DNA of 64,000 nt from Tragulus kanchil. Lineage: Eukaryota > Chordata > Mammalia > Artiodactyla > Tragulidae. The notes under the pieces were generated by a model. That model saw only the letters and a list, made by a program, of their open reading frames with translations. It was not told the DNA's origin and did not search any database. The stretch lies in assembly GCA_022376925.1 (NCBI GenBank), contig JAIOJX010000032.1, positions 202,860,939 to 202,924,938 on the forward strand. Direction: 5' to 3'. The translations under genes and the position numbers were made by a program. Below, one piece after another: positions 34,401 to 46,288 of this stretch. Every line of letters starts with the position of its first letter. The first letter of the stretch is position 1.

Positions 34401-35295
34401 CCTATAGTCTTTTTATCTGGATTTCTTGAGGCTCTGATCTTATCTCTTATGTCTGTCAACTTTCAGTCATCGTAGATTATTTCCTCACTTGCTTTGTAAT
34501 TTTGGGTTGAGAGCTCATTTTCAGGGAGGCTTTATGTGTGGAAATGCTCCATTGATTGGATAGAGGATGTATCCCTTTAGAGGGAGTCCTGGCCCATGGG
34601 GTCCAGTGAGGAAATTGGTGGCCCCTCTGCCTGAACCTCAGTGTCCCCCTCGACCTGAGGATGGGGCAGCCAGCCACACGTGGTTATTGAAGGAGCCCTG
34701 AAGACCGTACAGCCTTGTTCAGACATCCGTGTGCTCACACTGTTGTCAACAGGACCAGTGCTGCTCCCAAAGCAGGATACCAGCTCCCTGAGGGCAGGCG
34801 TTTATCTTGTTCACCACCACTTCTCCCATGTCTAAATCAGTGCCAGCCTTGGTGAGTGGCTGATGACGTGCTGTGAGAGGAATGAGTCATTCCCCGGGGT
34901 TAGGACATGGATGTCTCTGGGGGACCATTATTCACCCTCCTATGGGAAGGGTCTTACAAATAAACTTTAAAACTTTCTTAACATAAAAAAAGAAACAGAG
35001 GTCCAAAGAGGTCTCTGGACATAGGGCCTCATGCTCTTTCCGTTTTATCTACCACCTCTGCTTGTTCAGGTGTTCAAGGTAGAGCAGAACATGAGTAACT
35101 GGAGTTCATCTGAGGAGTGTCCTGGGAGAAGGGAGGTGTGAGTGAAGCTCGCATGGAGAGGAAGGACAGGCTTGCTGGGGGCGGAGAACTAGCAAGAAGA
35201 GCAGCTGGGAAATGTCAATACTCTTAGGAGTCTAAGGGCATCTGCCTGGGTAGTGCCAGGGGCAACTCCCAGTTGTGAAGCTGAAAATGCTGCCA
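34401..35295. other. Unique DNA, no gene recognised
   Basis: No repeat family or exon recognised in this stretch. Confidence 0.4.
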
Positions 35296-35439
35296 GACAT
35301 ATTGCTAAGTGTCCTCTGAGGGATAAAATCATCCCCGGATGAGCTCTGTGGGAAAGAACTCTGTGAGCCTAAATGTGTGTAAGATAGCATTCCTTTGTTT
35401 TCCCCAGGAAAAGTAAATTTCCTTTAGGGCACAATTATT

Positions 35440-35911
35440 TTTTCAATGGAAGCATAGTTACTTTACCATGTTGTGTTAGTTTTAAGTGTATAGCAAATTG
35501 ATTCAGTCATACCTATATTATAGGTGGTCATAAGATTTTTTTTTTTTTTTTTTGGTCATAAGATATTGAGTGTAGTTCTCTGTGTTATACAGTAGAACCT
35601 TGTTGTTTACTTGTTTCATATATAATTGTGTGTATGTGTGAATCCCAAATTCCTGATTTATATCCCCCTTTTCCTGCTATCCCCTTTGCAAACTGTAAGT
35701 TTATTTTCTATGACTATGAGTCTGGTTTTTGTTTCATTGAAATGTTCATTTGTGTCATATTTTAGATTCCACATACAAGTGATATCAAATGATATTTGTC
35801 TTTCTCTGTCTGGCTCGTTTCACTTAATATGAAATCTCTAGTTTCATCCATGTTGCTGCAATGGCATGATTTCATTCTTTTTTATGGTTGAGTAATATTC
35901 CATTGTATGTT

Positions 35912-35920
<9 letters not shown>
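35440..35920 (-). mobile_element. L1 3'UTR fragment (copy at about 36583-37063)
   Basis: Antisense L1 3'UTR: ACAGTAGAACCTTGTTGTTT, then TTTAGATTCCACATACAAGT, then GAGTAATATTCCATTGTATG. A long T run lies at 35537-35554, and a (TA)n microsatellite follows at 35919-35951. The 68-codon frame here is UTR noise. Confidence 0.82.
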
Positions 35921-35954
<34 letters not shown>

Positions 35955-36149
35955 ATAAAGTATCATTCTTGTAATAGTTTATTATTTTTTACTGCTATAT
36001 GCTAACTATATGCTACTTTGGAGGCAATGCCTGTCCTTTTTATCTAGGGCCCTATGGAAAACCTGAGGTCAAGGTTAAATGGAAATTTGGAGAAAGCCTT
36101 AACAAACAAGTGATGAAAGTGGTTTTTAATAGCTGACGAGCACTTTAAA

Positions 36150-36404
36150 AAATTTTATTTATTTATTTTTTTGGCTGCACTGAGTCTTCATTGCTGTACT
36201 TCTCCATTCTCCGTTGAGTTGCTCAGGCTTCTCAGTGTGATGGCTTCTCTTACTGCAGGACACAGGCTCTAGAGTGCAGACTCAGTAGTGGTGGGGCATG
36301 GGTTTAGTCGCCTGTGGCATGTGGGATCTTCCTGAGCCAGGGTTTGAACCCGTGTCCCCTGCGTTGGCAGGTGGATTCTTAACCACTGGACCACCAGGGA
36401 AGTA
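36150..36404 (-). mobile_element. tRNA-Glu-derived SINE (copy at 37293-37545)
   Basis: Antisense, with tail side TTTATTTATTTATTTTTTTG and head side GGTTTGAACCCGTGTCCCCT, then ACCACTGGACCACCAGGGAA. Repeated by duplication 8. Confidence 0.85.
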
Positions 36405-37054
36405 GCTGAATAGCAGTGCAAATAGCTCTGTGGCTGATGACATATTGCTAAGTGTCCTCTGAGGGATAAAATCATCCCCGGATGAGCTCTGTGGGAAAGA
36501 ACTCTGTGAGCCTAAATGTGTGTAAGATAGCATTCCTTTGTTTTCCCCAGGAAAAGTAAATTTCCTTTAGGGCACAATTATTTTTTCAATGGAAGCATAG
36601 TTACTTTACCATGTTGTGTTAGTTTTAAGTGTATAGCAAATTGATTCAGTCATACCTATATTATAGGTGGTCATAAGATTTTTTTTTTTTTTTTTTGGTC
36701 ATAAGATATTGAGTGTAGTTCTCTGTGTTATACAGTAGAACCTTGTTGTTTACTTGTTTCATATATAATTGTGTGTATGTGTGAATCCCAAATTCCTGAT
36801 TTATATCCCCCTTTTCCTGCTATCCCCTTTGCAAACTGTAAGTTTATTTTCTATGACTATGAGTCTGGTTTTTGTTTCATTGAAATGTTCATTTGTGTCA
36901 TATTTTAGATTCCACATACAAGTGATATCAAATGATATTTGTCTTTCTCTGTCTGGCTCGTTTCACTTAATATGAAATCTCTAGTTTCATCCATGTTGCT
37001 GCAATGGCATGATTTCATTCTTTTTTATGGTTGAGTAATATTCCATTGTATGTT

Positions 37055-37095
<41 letters not shown>

Positions 37096-37846
37096 ATAAA
37101 GTATCATTCTTGTAATAGTTTATTATTTTTTACTGCTATATGCTAACTATATGCTACTTTGGAGGCAATGCCTGTCCTTTTTATCTAGGGCCCTATGGAA
37201 AACCTGAGGTCAAGGTTAAATGGAAATTTGGAGAAAGCCTTAACAAACAAGTGATGAAAGTGGTTTTTAATAGCTGACGAGCACTTTAAAAAATTTTATT
37301 TATTTATTTTTTTGGCTGCACTGAGTCTTCATTGCTGTACTTCTCCATTCTCCGTTGAGTTGCTCAGGCTTCTCAGTGTGATGGCTTCTCTTACTGCAGG
37401 ACACAGGCTCTAGAGTGCAGACTCAGTAGTGGTGGGGCATGGGTTTAGTCGCCTGTGGCATGTGGGATCTTCCTGAGCCAGGGTTTGAACCCGTGTCCCC
37501 TGCGTTGGCAGGTGGATTCTTAACCACTGGACCACCAGGGAAGTAGCTGAATAGCACTCTGTGCACAGTAAGTAGTGCCTACCTTACTGCTTCACCTGCT
37601 GCTGACTAGTCGGAAGTGTCAAGAAACTCAGCTCCTGTCTCAGCTGCTCCTCCACCTGCTGGGTGACCTCTCCTCTTTGGGCCTCTGTTTACTCACTAAG
37701 TGGACTGTGAAGTCCCTCAACAGGTCCGCTGGTTCCAGCACCAACCATGGAGGGGAAAGGGAGAGCCTCCGGCTGAAGCCGGGAGGGTGGTCCGCCTCTG
37801 TGGCTGTTGGGAACTGGGCAGGATTTTGAGCCAGAGCAGTGGATGT

Positions 37847-37925
37847 GGTGTTGTTCAGTTGTCAAGTCATGTCTGACTCTTTGTAACCCCGTGGACTGCA
37901 ACACGCCAGGCTCCCTGTCTAACGA
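37847..37925 (-). mobile_element. BovB/BovA terminal fragment
   Basis: Antisense short piece: GTTGTTCAGTTGTCAAGTCA, then GTGGACTGCAACACGCCAGG. It is cut off after about 80 bp. Confidence 0.8.
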
Positions 37926-38002
37926 GCCGATTCAAGGTCACCATGGGCAGGAGACAGCTTTCCAGGCTTGGTGATTAAAAATGCTACTTAAAACCAAAAG
38001 TG

Positions 38003-38340
38003 GGCCTTCCCTAGTGGTGCAGTGGGTAAGAATCTGTCTGCCAGTGTGGCGGACATGGGTTCCATCTCTGGTCCAGAAAGATTCTACATGCCTTGGAGCG
38101 ACAACGCCCGTGCACCACCACTTCTGGGCCCGCACTCTAGAGCCCTCGAGTCACAACAGCTGAGCCTGCATGATGCAGTTAGTGAAGCCCCTGTGCTTAG
38201 AACCCGTGCTGCACAACCAGAGAAGCCACAGCAATGACATGCCTGTGTGTCCCAAGGAAGAGTAGCCCCCACTTGCCGCAACTAGAGAAAGCCCACAAGA
38301 AGCACCGAAGACCCAGCACAGTCAAATAAATAAATACTAA
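38003..38340 (+). mobile_element. tRNA-Glu-derived SINE (CHR-2-like)
   Basis: Head CTTCCCTAGTGGTGCAGTGG, body ending GAAGACCCAGCACAGTCAAA, tail ATAAATAAATAC. Full length. Confidence 0.87.
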
Positions 38341-39215
38341 AAAAGGAAAGAGAGTACTGTTTCTGCTTCCCAAGGAGGAAAGAATAATTCAAATGAGTAT
38401 AGAACTATAGAACTCTACTGCTTTTCTCCTCTAGTTATTACAGCATGTATAAGAGGAAGCGAGGAGGAAGACAGAAAGACCTGGCGTGGTTCCTGTTGCT
38501 GAAGACAAGTCCCGCAGTGAATGGTCTTTGCAGAGCGGGGCAGTGAGCATTGGAGTGTCAGTGAGCCTAGAGGAGAAGACACAAGGGCCTAGACCACTCT
38601 GCATAATGAAGCCAGGGAGTTCAGTTTCAGAGGGAAAGTAAAGACATTGGGGAAGAGGATATCCCTGTGTCTTAAAGGAAAATCCATATAGCTTGGTGTT
38701 GATTGGCCATCCATGATGAAGGAAAGGAGGTGTCCAGACTGGATCCTGGGCTCCTAGCTTGAGAAACAGAATGACAACCACACTGAGAACATTAAAGGTG
38801 ACTAGGTGTCTAGGGAGGAGGGAGATGAGAAGTTTGTTTTTGACTTTGTTACGTGCCTTGTGCCCTCCCGGCTTCCGCGTGGGGATGTCAGACAAGGAGA
38901 TGGATACACAGCACTGGGGCCTGGGTGAGAGGCCAGGCTGGAGTTATCCGAGAGGGGGTCACGTGTCTACAGGGGCAGCTGAGGCTGTGGGTGTCGGGGA
39001 CTGGCTGAAGGAGATGAGGTAGGGTGAGCAATAGAGCCCCTGGATGGAGCCTCGAGGAGCACCGGCCGGAGGAGGAGCTCAAGCCAGAGCATCCTCTCCC
39101 CTCCTCTCCTGGACGCCAGAGCCCAGCTCTAAGCCACGGAGCCCTCCCGAGACACGGCAGCCCTGGCAGCAGCGTCTCCCAGCTGTCTCTGTGCCGACAA
39201 GCTGCAGCTAATCAG
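38341..39215. other. Unique DNA, no gene recognised
   Basis: No recognised repeat. A 154-codon minus frame (38431-38895) has no domain and no splice context. GC content and CpGs rise toward 39050-39180, but I would not call a CpG island by eye. Confidence 0.4.
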
Positions 39216-39262
39216 GGGTGTGTGTGTGCGTGCGTGCGTGGGTGCGTGCGTGCCTGGGCCTT
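39216..39262. repeat. (GT)n/(GTGC)n microsatellite
   Basis: An alternating purine-pyrimidine run of GTGTGTGTGC and repeated GTGC units, of the type that can adopt Z-DNA. Confidence 0.9.
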
Positions 39263-39354
39263 TGTGTGTGTGGTTAGCTTCCATGAGCGTATGTGTACCT
39301 GTGTGTTTTGGCTTCCGTGTGTATCTGTGTGTGCGCTGTGGCTGCTGTCATTAT

Positions 39355-39500
39355 GCTGCTAATGGAAATGCGGCTACGGATCGCAACTCTCAATTAGCTC
39401 CCGGGGCGATCGCTGTGACAGCCAGTTACAGAACAGCAAGGCCTAAAGGAATGAATTAATTTGTAGTACACGGCAGTTAGAATCACTGTGTTAGCCACAG
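39355..39500. promoter_or_regulatory. Candidate conserved non-coding element
   Basis: Unique block that keeps CpG words (CGGCTACGGATCGC, GGGGCGATCGCTG) next to TAAT-type sites (CTAATGG, CAATTAGC, GAATTAATTTG). It includes a perfect GCGATCGC palindrome overlap at about 39404. Role inferred only. Confidence 0.45.
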
Positions 39501-39907
39501 ACTCGACAGCCAGAGACCCTGATTAGAGGAGCTGGGACCACTGGGCACCAGTGGGGACACAGGAGGTGCCTCCCTTCTGGGCCTGACCTGGGAAAGGGCT
39601 CAGAGGAACGTTGCGGATCTTCGACGAGCTCAGGATCGTGTAACCTATCGACCACTCTAGGTCTGTGCCGTGTGCCCCTGGGGAGGAGGCCACTGGCTGG
39701 CGCTTGGCCAGACTGGAGGCCCAGGATGCCAGGAGCTTCAAGACCAAGTGAAGCCTGTTCTCTCCCTGCAAGAAGGACCTTCTCTTGGCTTATTTTGGCT
39801 TGTGTGAGGTCAGGGGTCTTCCAGGATAGTTTTCACTTATCAGCGAGAGGAAAACCCTCTCATGGGAGGACAGAAGCAACCCTCTCCCCAGGCATCACTT
39901 GGGGTTC

Positions 39908-40274
39908 TTTCTTTTTTTTTAACTTTTTAAAAATTCATTTATTTATTTATTTTTGGCTGTTCTGGGTTTTCACTGCTGCCATAGTGTTTTTCCTAGTTGC
40001 AGGGAGTGGGGGCTACTCTCTAGTTGAGGTAGGCAGGCTTGTTGCGGTAACTTCTCTTGTGGAACTCGGGCTATAGGGCACACGAACTTCACTAGTTGCG
40101 GCACATGGGCTCCATAGTTGCGGCTCCGAGGCTCCAGAGCAAAGGCTCCATAGTTGTGGCTCACGGGCATAGTTGCTCCACAGCATGCGGGATCTTCCCG
40201 GATCAGGGATCGAACCCGTGTCTCCTGCATTGGCAGGCAAACTCTTTACCACTGAGCTGCCAGGGAAGCCCTTC
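39908..40274 (-). mobile_element. tRNA-Glu-derived SINE (CHR-2-like)
   Basis: Antisense full-length copy: tail side ATTTATTTATTTATTTTTGG, head side GATCGAACCCGTGTCTCCTG, then CACTGAGCTGCCAGGGAAGC. It sits immediately left of an older L1 piece. Confidence 0.87.
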
Positions 40275-40277
40275 TTC

Positions 40278-40570
40278 CTTATTTTTAATTGAAGTGACAT
40301 TCATATAACACAACTGGCCATTTTAAAGTGTACAGTCCAGTGGCATGTAGTGTGTTCACATGTTTTACAACCACCAGCTCACTCTGGCTATAACATTTTC
40401 ATCACCCCAGAAGAACATCTCATATCCTTTAGTAATCATACCCCACTCGCCCCTCTCCCAGCCCCCGGAAGCCACAAATTTGCTCTCCGTTTCCTTGGAT
40501 TTGCCTATTCTGGATATGTTGTGTGAAAGAAATCATATAATACGTGACCCTTCTTTGTGTATAAATTCTA
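40278..40570 (-). mobile_element. Old L1 3' fragment
   Basis: Antisense: ATTTTAAAGTGTACAGTCCA, then AGCCCCCGGAAGCCACAAAT, then GGATTTGCCTATTCTGGATA. This is an old mammalian L1 3' region. No ORF. Confidence 0.75.
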
Positions 40571-41104
40571 TGGATAATTTTATTGTTAATGTTTGTAACT
40601 CTCATCACCAGAAAAATAGCCATGTAATACATGACTTTTTATTTCTGTCGGTATGTCAGAACTATGGGAAAAGATACACACACGCGCGCATACACTCCTC
40701 TGAAACACTTATGTGTGTGATGATACACATGATACACTGCCATTTTTATTGTATTCTCTTTCATTAAAAAAAAGTGTGGATCATGCACCCCCGCATTGAT
40801 TCTATGGTCCACACATGGCTAGTGACCCACAGTTTGGAAAGCTCTAGTGAATCCAAAGCAGAGCCTCGGGGATGCTGAGGGTTTGTGCTGGCTGAACAGG
40901 CACAAGCCCTGTTAGAGGCCCTGATGGCCTGCAAGGTTTCTTAAAAGACACCTTGCTGTTGTTATTATCTAGAAGCTAAGTTGCCTGTCCAGCCTGTCTG
41001 AACTTAAGGAACCAAGCTTAAGATGATCTTCTCTGCCTGTGCACAGATGATCATGGCCATGCGGTCTGAAGCAACTAACTTCAGGCTTCATAGGAAGCCT
41101 TGGG

Positions 41105-41245
41105 ATTTGGTGTTGATAGTGTTTTTTTCTGATGTGTCAACTTGATTAGGCTATAGTCCCAAGTTATTCAAACACTAATCTAGGCTTTGCTGTGTTGATA
41201 TTATGTACATGTGATAAATGCCATAACCAGCTGACTTTAAGAGAG
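41105..41245. mobile_element. ERVL/MLT2-like LTR fragment (copy at about 42247-42385)
   Basis: GATGTGTCAACTTGATTAGG, then 'attcaaacactaatctagg' and 'taaccagctgactttaagag' follow the order of MLT2-type LTRs. Diverged and non-coding. Confidence 0.5.
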
Positions 41246-41251
41246 ATTAGC

Positions 41252-41372
41252 CTTAGGAATCTCTTGGTGGGCCAGTGATTAGGACTTGGTGCTTTCAGTG
41301 TGGTGCCTTGGGTTCAGTCCCTGGTGGGGGAACTAGGATCCAGCAAGCTGGGCATCACAATCAAAAAGAGAG
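41252..41372 (+). mobile_element. Short tRNA-Glu-derived SINE (copy at about 42393-42513)
   Basis: Head CTCTTGGTGGGCCAGTGATT, B-box-like GGTTCAGTCCC near 41311, A-rich end AATCAAAAAGAGAGAGAG. Confidence 0.78.
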
Positions 41373-41499
41373 AGAGATGGAAATTAACCTTGAAAATCTG
41401 GATGAGTCTATTGTTTTTTTTTTTTAAGTTCTCTTTAGAGTATTTATGTTCTTATTTATTATCCAGACTCTTTTCATTTTCAAATTCTGCTTTTAAAAA

Positions 41500-41792
41500 G
41501 ATGCATGTATTTTCTGTATTCTCGGCTGTGCTGGGTCTTTGCTGTTGCCCATGCCTCTTCTTCAGTTGCCCTCAGCAAAGCCTACTCCTCACTGTGGTGC
41601 GCAGGCCTCTCCTTGCGGCGGCCCTTCCCGCTGCAGAGTAGGGGCTGTTGGGTGCATGGGCCCCAGTAGTCGTGGCTCCCAGGCTCTAGAGCACAGGCTC
41701 AACAGTTGTGGTGCATGGGCTCAGTTGCTCCATGGCATTGCCCTCTTCAATGGCAGGCATATTCTTAACCACTGGGCCACCAAGGATGCCCC
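41500..41792 (-). mobile_element. tRNA-Glu-derived SINE (copy at 42641-42933)
   Basis: Antisense: GGCTGTGCTGGGTCTTTGCT at the left and ACCACTGGGCCACCAAGGAT at the right. The B-box region is partly deleted. Confidence 0.8.
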
Positions 41793-43090
41793 CATTTTCA
41801 ACTTTTTGTATTTTTTTCTTTTTCTTTAAAGACTCAACAACATACATATGCACACTTATATGAGAAGTAAACTACAGACCATCGTACTGGAAAGCATAGA
41901 CACTAAAGGGTTAGCAAAGGGTTTTTCCAGAGGAATAAACCATCTAGACCCCAAATCAGCAAACTACACCTTGATTCTGTTTTTGTAACATAGCCACACC
42001 ATTGGTTTATCTATCATCTATGGCTGCTTATGCGCTACTCCACAGAGTGGGTGTTAGAGGCCCTGATGGCCTGCAAGGTTTCTTAAAAGACACCTTGCTG
42101 TTGTTATTATCTAGAAGCTAAGTTGCCTGTCCAGCCTGTCTGAACTTAAGGAACCAAGCTTAAGATGATCTTCTCTGCCTGTGCACAGATGATCATGGCC
42201 ATGCGGTCTGAAGCAACTAACTTCAGGCTTCATAGGAAGCCTTGGGATTTGGTGTTGATAGTGTTTTTTTCTGATGTGTCAACTTGATTAGGCTATAGTC
42301 CCAAGTTATTCAAACACTAATCTAGGCTTTGCTGTGTTGATATTATGTACATGTGATAAATGCCATAACCAGCTGACTTTAAGAGATTAGCCTTAGGAAT
42401 CTCTTGGTGGGCCAGTGATTAGGACTTGGTGCTTTCAGTGTGGTGCCTTGGGTTCAGTCCCTGGTGGGGGAACTAGGATCCAGCAAGCTGGGCATCACAA
42501 TCAAAAAGAGAGAGAGATGGAAATTAACCTTGAAAATCTGGATGAGTCTATTGTTTTTTTTTTTTTAAGTTCTCTTTAGAGTATTTATGTTCTTATTTAT
42601 TATCCAGACTCTTTTCATTTTCAAATTCTGCTTTTAAAAAGATGCATTTATTTTCTGTATTCTCGGCTGTGCTGGGTCTTTGCTGTTGCCCATGCCTCTT
42701 CTTCAGTTGCCCTCAGCAAAGCCTACTCCTCACTGTGGTGCGCAGGCCTCTCCTTGCGGCGGCCCTTCCCGCTGCAGAGTAGGGGCTGTTGGGTGCATGG
42801 GCCCCAGTAGTCGTGGCTCCCAGGCTCTAGAGCACAGGCTCAACAGTTGTGGTGCATGGGCTCAGTTGCTCCATGGCATTGCCCTCTTCAATGGCAGGCA
42901 TATTCTTAACCACTGGGCCACCAAGGATGCCCCCATTTTCAACTTTTTGTATTTTTTTCTTTTTCTTTAAAGACTCAACAACATACATATGCACACTTAT
43001 ATGAGAAGTAAACTACAGACCATCGTACTGGAAAGCATAGACACTAAAGGGTTAGCAAAGGGTTTTTCCAGAGGAATAAACCATCTAGAC

Positions 43091-43470
43091 CCCAAATCAG
43101 CAAACTACACCTTGATTCTGTTTTTGTAACATAGCCACACCATTGGTTTATCTATCATCTATGGCTGCTTATGCGCTACTCCACAGAGTGGGTGCTAAAT
43201 CTCTTCAATCATGTCTGACTCTTTGTGATTCTATGGACTGTAGCTCACCAGGGTCCTCTGTCCATGGGATTCTCCAGGCAAGAATATCGGAGTGGGTTGC
43301 CCTCGACCCAGGAATCAAACCTGCATCTCTTATGTCTCCTGCATTGGCAGGCAGGTTCTTTACCACTCATGCCACCTGTAAAGAGTGGGTAGTTGCAACA
43401 GAGACTCTGTGACTCAGACAGCCTAAAATATTTGACATCTGGATTTTTACAGAGAAACGTGCCAACTTAT
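43091..43470. mobile_element. hAT-type MITE (MER1-like) split by Bov-tA
   Basis: The left part 43091-43193 (first copy 41950-42052) has CAAATCAGCAAACTACACCT and GTTTATCTATCATCTATGGC. The right part 43382-43470 has GTAGTTGCAACAGAGACTCT and CCTAAAATATTTGACATCTG. The halves join into one element once the Bov-tA is removed. Confidence 0.75.
43194..43381 (-). mobile_element. Bov-tA SINE with target-site duplication
   Basis: Antisense Bov-tA: BovA part with CATGTCTGACTCTTTGTGAT and TCTCCAGGCAAGAATATCGG, then the tRNA-like head GCAGGTTCTTTACCACTCAT. The word AGAGTGGGT flanks it at 43185-43193 and 43382-43390. A deletion of the usual 'ccttctccaggg' piece lies near 43303. Confidence 0.9.
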
Positions 43471-43604
43471 TGCTTCAATGAACAAATACCAAGAACCCAG
43501 ACCAATAAGCTTACTGAAATGAATGAAAAACTTGCTGCCTGTTAATTCAGGGGGCCCACAAGAACTACTTAGAATGGCCTTGGTTCTTCTGTTTATGTAG
43601 TTTT

Positions 43605-43915
43605 GGTTCCACTGGATCTTTGTTGCTGCATGCAGGCTTTCTCTACTTGAGGGGTCAGGACTACTCTCCATTGAGGTGCTCTAGCTTCTCATTGTGATGG
43701 CTTCTTTGTTGTGGAACACAAGTTCTAGGTGTAGGGGCTTCATAGTTGCAGCTTGGTAGTTGCGGTTCTCTGGCCCTAGAGCACAGGCTCAATAGTTGTG
43801 GCGATTGGGTTTCGTTGCTCTGTGGTTTGTAGAATCTTTCCGGGCCAGGGATCAAACCTGTGTTCTCTGCATTGGCAGGCAGATTCTTATCCACTGTGCC
43901 ACCAAGGAAGTCCAT
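43605..43915 (-). mobile_element. tRNA-Glu-derived SINE
   Basis: Antisense: GGATCTTTGTTGCTGCATGC at the left and CACTGTGCCACCAAGGAAGT at the right, with GATCAAACCTGTGTTCTCTG as the B-box region. Confidence 0.82.
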
Positions 43916-45104
43916 AATGGGCTTAACTCTTCCGAAGGGGTTAGCTTTTGAAGTCAACATGTAGAGCAAAAATCATACACAGTCAAACTTATCTTGGAAG
44001 GTCCCCTGAAAGTTGACGTTAGAGACTGATCTACTATTTTTTGTGAAGTCCAGCACAGCCAGTTTGCTAGCATCTACACACCCATTTCAAGCATTTCAAC
44101 AGTTACACATGTAAGGTGCCAGGAGCTCCTATAGGCAGCATCACTAGCCCTGAGACACGTGGGCTCAAATCTGCAGTGTAATCAACAGCAGTGCTGAAAC
44201 CAGACCACATGTGGGCTGGCAATGTTTACAGGAAATAAATGATTAAAAACCCTAGACTAGCATTCCCCAGAAACTCTCTCATTTGGAAAATTGCAAAAGG
44301 AAATGAAGAGAAGTGCGGAATGTTTTGCCAACATGAAAGCTAGGAAAAAACTCTCTCACTCATTTTCTCGGGTGCTTTCGGGTTTGCATGTGCATCCTAT
44401 GCCAGAGGATCGCAAAGAGGTCCTGTTAGAATGTGGTTAAATTCAAAGGAGCTTGCAGGTTGAAGGATGGAACGAGGGCCATCCCTGTGTGGATCAAGCA
44501 TTGTGGTGCTGCAGCATCTCATCAACAATCGTGAGGAATTCAGCTCCCTCCCAGGGTGAATGCAGGTTGCCCCAATGGTAATTGGTCCGTCTGTCTTATA
44601 GTGCATCTGCTCAGGAACAGACTGTTGCAAAGAATTGAGAGTAGCAGGTGGCTCCTATATACTCCTGGGAAATCACCAGGGATAAAAGGTACCACTGCCA
44701 GTTGCTGTTGTTGCTCAGAGGTATAGTTCCTTGTCTGGCACCTAGGAATGATTTCAGAGGAAAGGAGTCAGACAATATTTCTGCTCTACACTAGTTTGAA
44801 GTTAAGAGATCTGAAGAAAAAAACAAAGCACGCATAGTGGAATCCAATGTGGAGGATGTCAAAAATGAAATTTCCTTGTGCAGATTACCTGTTCAAATTA
44901 GCATATAATCCTTTCAGCCTTTCTAAATAAAACTTTAAAAAAAAAACCCTCTTACATGTATGTTAAAAGAGACTTTATATTTTATATTTATATCCTTATC
45001 AATTACCTCAATTATCAGTGAGTGCAGGAAGCATCATCTACATATGAGTGATTAGGAAACTGATTTGGAAGAACCTTGCCAACATCTTTGAAATGCTATG
45101 CTGT
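43916..45104. other. Unique DNA, no gene recognised
   Basis: No repeat was confidently recognised in 43916-44900. AT-rich DNA with an A run occurs at 44930-45010. No gene. Confidence 0.4.
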
Positions 45105-45537
45105 GGTTAATGTCAAAATGAGACACTAATTCATACCAATTATATTGGCAAAAGGTAAGTTGGAGTACACTCAGCAATGACCAGGAGGTGGGAGCTGAGA
45201 ATGCTTACACATTGCTGGTGGGAGTAAAGTTAATAAGCCCACCCTGGAGAGTGATCTGAGAGTGACAAGTAAAGGTGAGATGTGTACCTCCAAAGTGAAT
45301 GTGTTAATTGCTTAGTCGTGTCTGACTCTTTACAATCCTACGGACTGTAGTCTGCTAGGCTCCTCTGTCCATGGAATTCTCCAGGCAAGAATACTGGAGT
45401 GAGTAGCCATTCCCTTTTCCAGGGGATCTTCCCAGCCCAGGGATCGAACCAGGGTCTCCCGAGTTGCAGGAAGATTCTTTGTCTGAGCCACGAGGGAAGC
45501 CATCCTAGCAATTCAGCTTCTGGTTAGATATTCTAAA
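45105..45537 (+). mobile_element. L1 ORF2/3'UTR fragment split by Bov-tA
   Basis: The left part shows ACACATTGCTGGTGGGAGTA (L1 ORF2 region) and the right part shows TAGCAATTCAGCTTCTGGTT, adjacent segments in L1. Between them (45297-45504) lies an antisense Bov-tA with GTCGTGTCTGACTCTTTACA and GGATCGAACCAGGGTCTCCC. Confidence 0.65.
45297..45504 (-). mobile_element. Bov-tA SINE
   Basis: Antisense, full length. The BovA end is at the left (TTAGTCGTGTCTGACTCTTT), and the tRNA head is at the right with the terminus TCTGAGCCACGAGGGAAGCC. Confidence 0.88.
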
Positions 45538-46052
45538 GCAGCAGTCCTCAAAATCTAATCCCGAACCTCTAGGAAACCTTGAGCTGCCTCTGGGGGATCT
45601 GCAAGGTCAAACCTTTTTCTGAAATAATATTAAGATGTTGCCTGTCTCTTTTTCTGTGTTAACACTTACACTGATGGTATAAAAGTAAAAGCCATGGTGG
45701 GTAAGCCTGCTGATACCTTAGCGTGAATCAGGGCGGTGGCCCCAAACTACCAGCTATCATTGCATTTTGCACTGTCATGTGCTTTGTAGGCGAAACCAGT
45801 TTCACTAAAGATTGTTCTACCTAGGGTTGCAAAATTTTTAATTTTAAAAAATTCTAGGATCCTTGAATGTGTGATGGATTCTGTGTGAGGGAATGGAAAT
45901 TGTACATAAAACCTTTCTGCTGATACTCAAGTACGATGGTCTGCAGGAGAAGTACACACGTGACTACTCTGAGCTGAAAGATAAGCTGGCCAGTTTTTTT
46001 CATGGAACATTATTATTCCTTGAAAGAATGATTCACAAACTACAGTTATTTG

Positions 46053-46168
46053 AGGAATTCCCTTGCTGTCCAGTGGTTAGGACTCTACACTTTCACCACT
46101 CAGGGCCCAGGTTCAGTCCCCGGTTGGGAAACTAAGATCCCACAAGCCTTGTGGTGCAGCCAAAACAA
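46053..46168 (+). mobile_element. Short tRNA-Glu-derived SINE inside the hAT fossil
   Basis: Head TTCCCTTGCTGTCCAGTGGT, B-box-like GGTTCAGTCCC near 46112, A-rich end CAGCCAAAACAAAACA. The hAT sequence resumes afterwards with a diverged copy of the target (cagttatttgag versus tggttactcagg). Confidence 0.8.
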
Positions 46169-46288
46169 AACACGATGGTTACTCAGGTTTGACTATTTTT
46201 GAGATATTTTCTCAAAAGTAAGTAAGCCTCTCACATTTAGGAAAACAATTGATAATAGACATTGTCAATGATAAAACTTGACCTTTCA

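Larger units (their letters stand above)
35296..37556. repeat. Tandem duplication 8 (offset 1143 bp)
   Basis: Copy A is 35296-36415 and copy B is 36439-37556. A 23-bp spacer (36416-36438) separates them. The offset falls to 1141 bp by the end of the unit, which points to a small length change, perhaps in the TA run. The unit contains an L1 3'UTR and a SINE. Confidence 0.92.
40911..43193. repeat. Tandem duplication 9 (offset 1141-1142 bp)
   Basis: Copy A is 40911-42052 and copy B is 42053-43193. Differences: GAGAGATTAG versus GAGATTAG (about 41252 and 42383), a T run 12 versus 13, and GCATGTAT versus GCATTTAT. The right end of the unit falls exactly at the left edge of a Bov-tA insertion (target site AGAGTGGGT). 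Likely an assembly duplicate. Confidence 0.92.
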
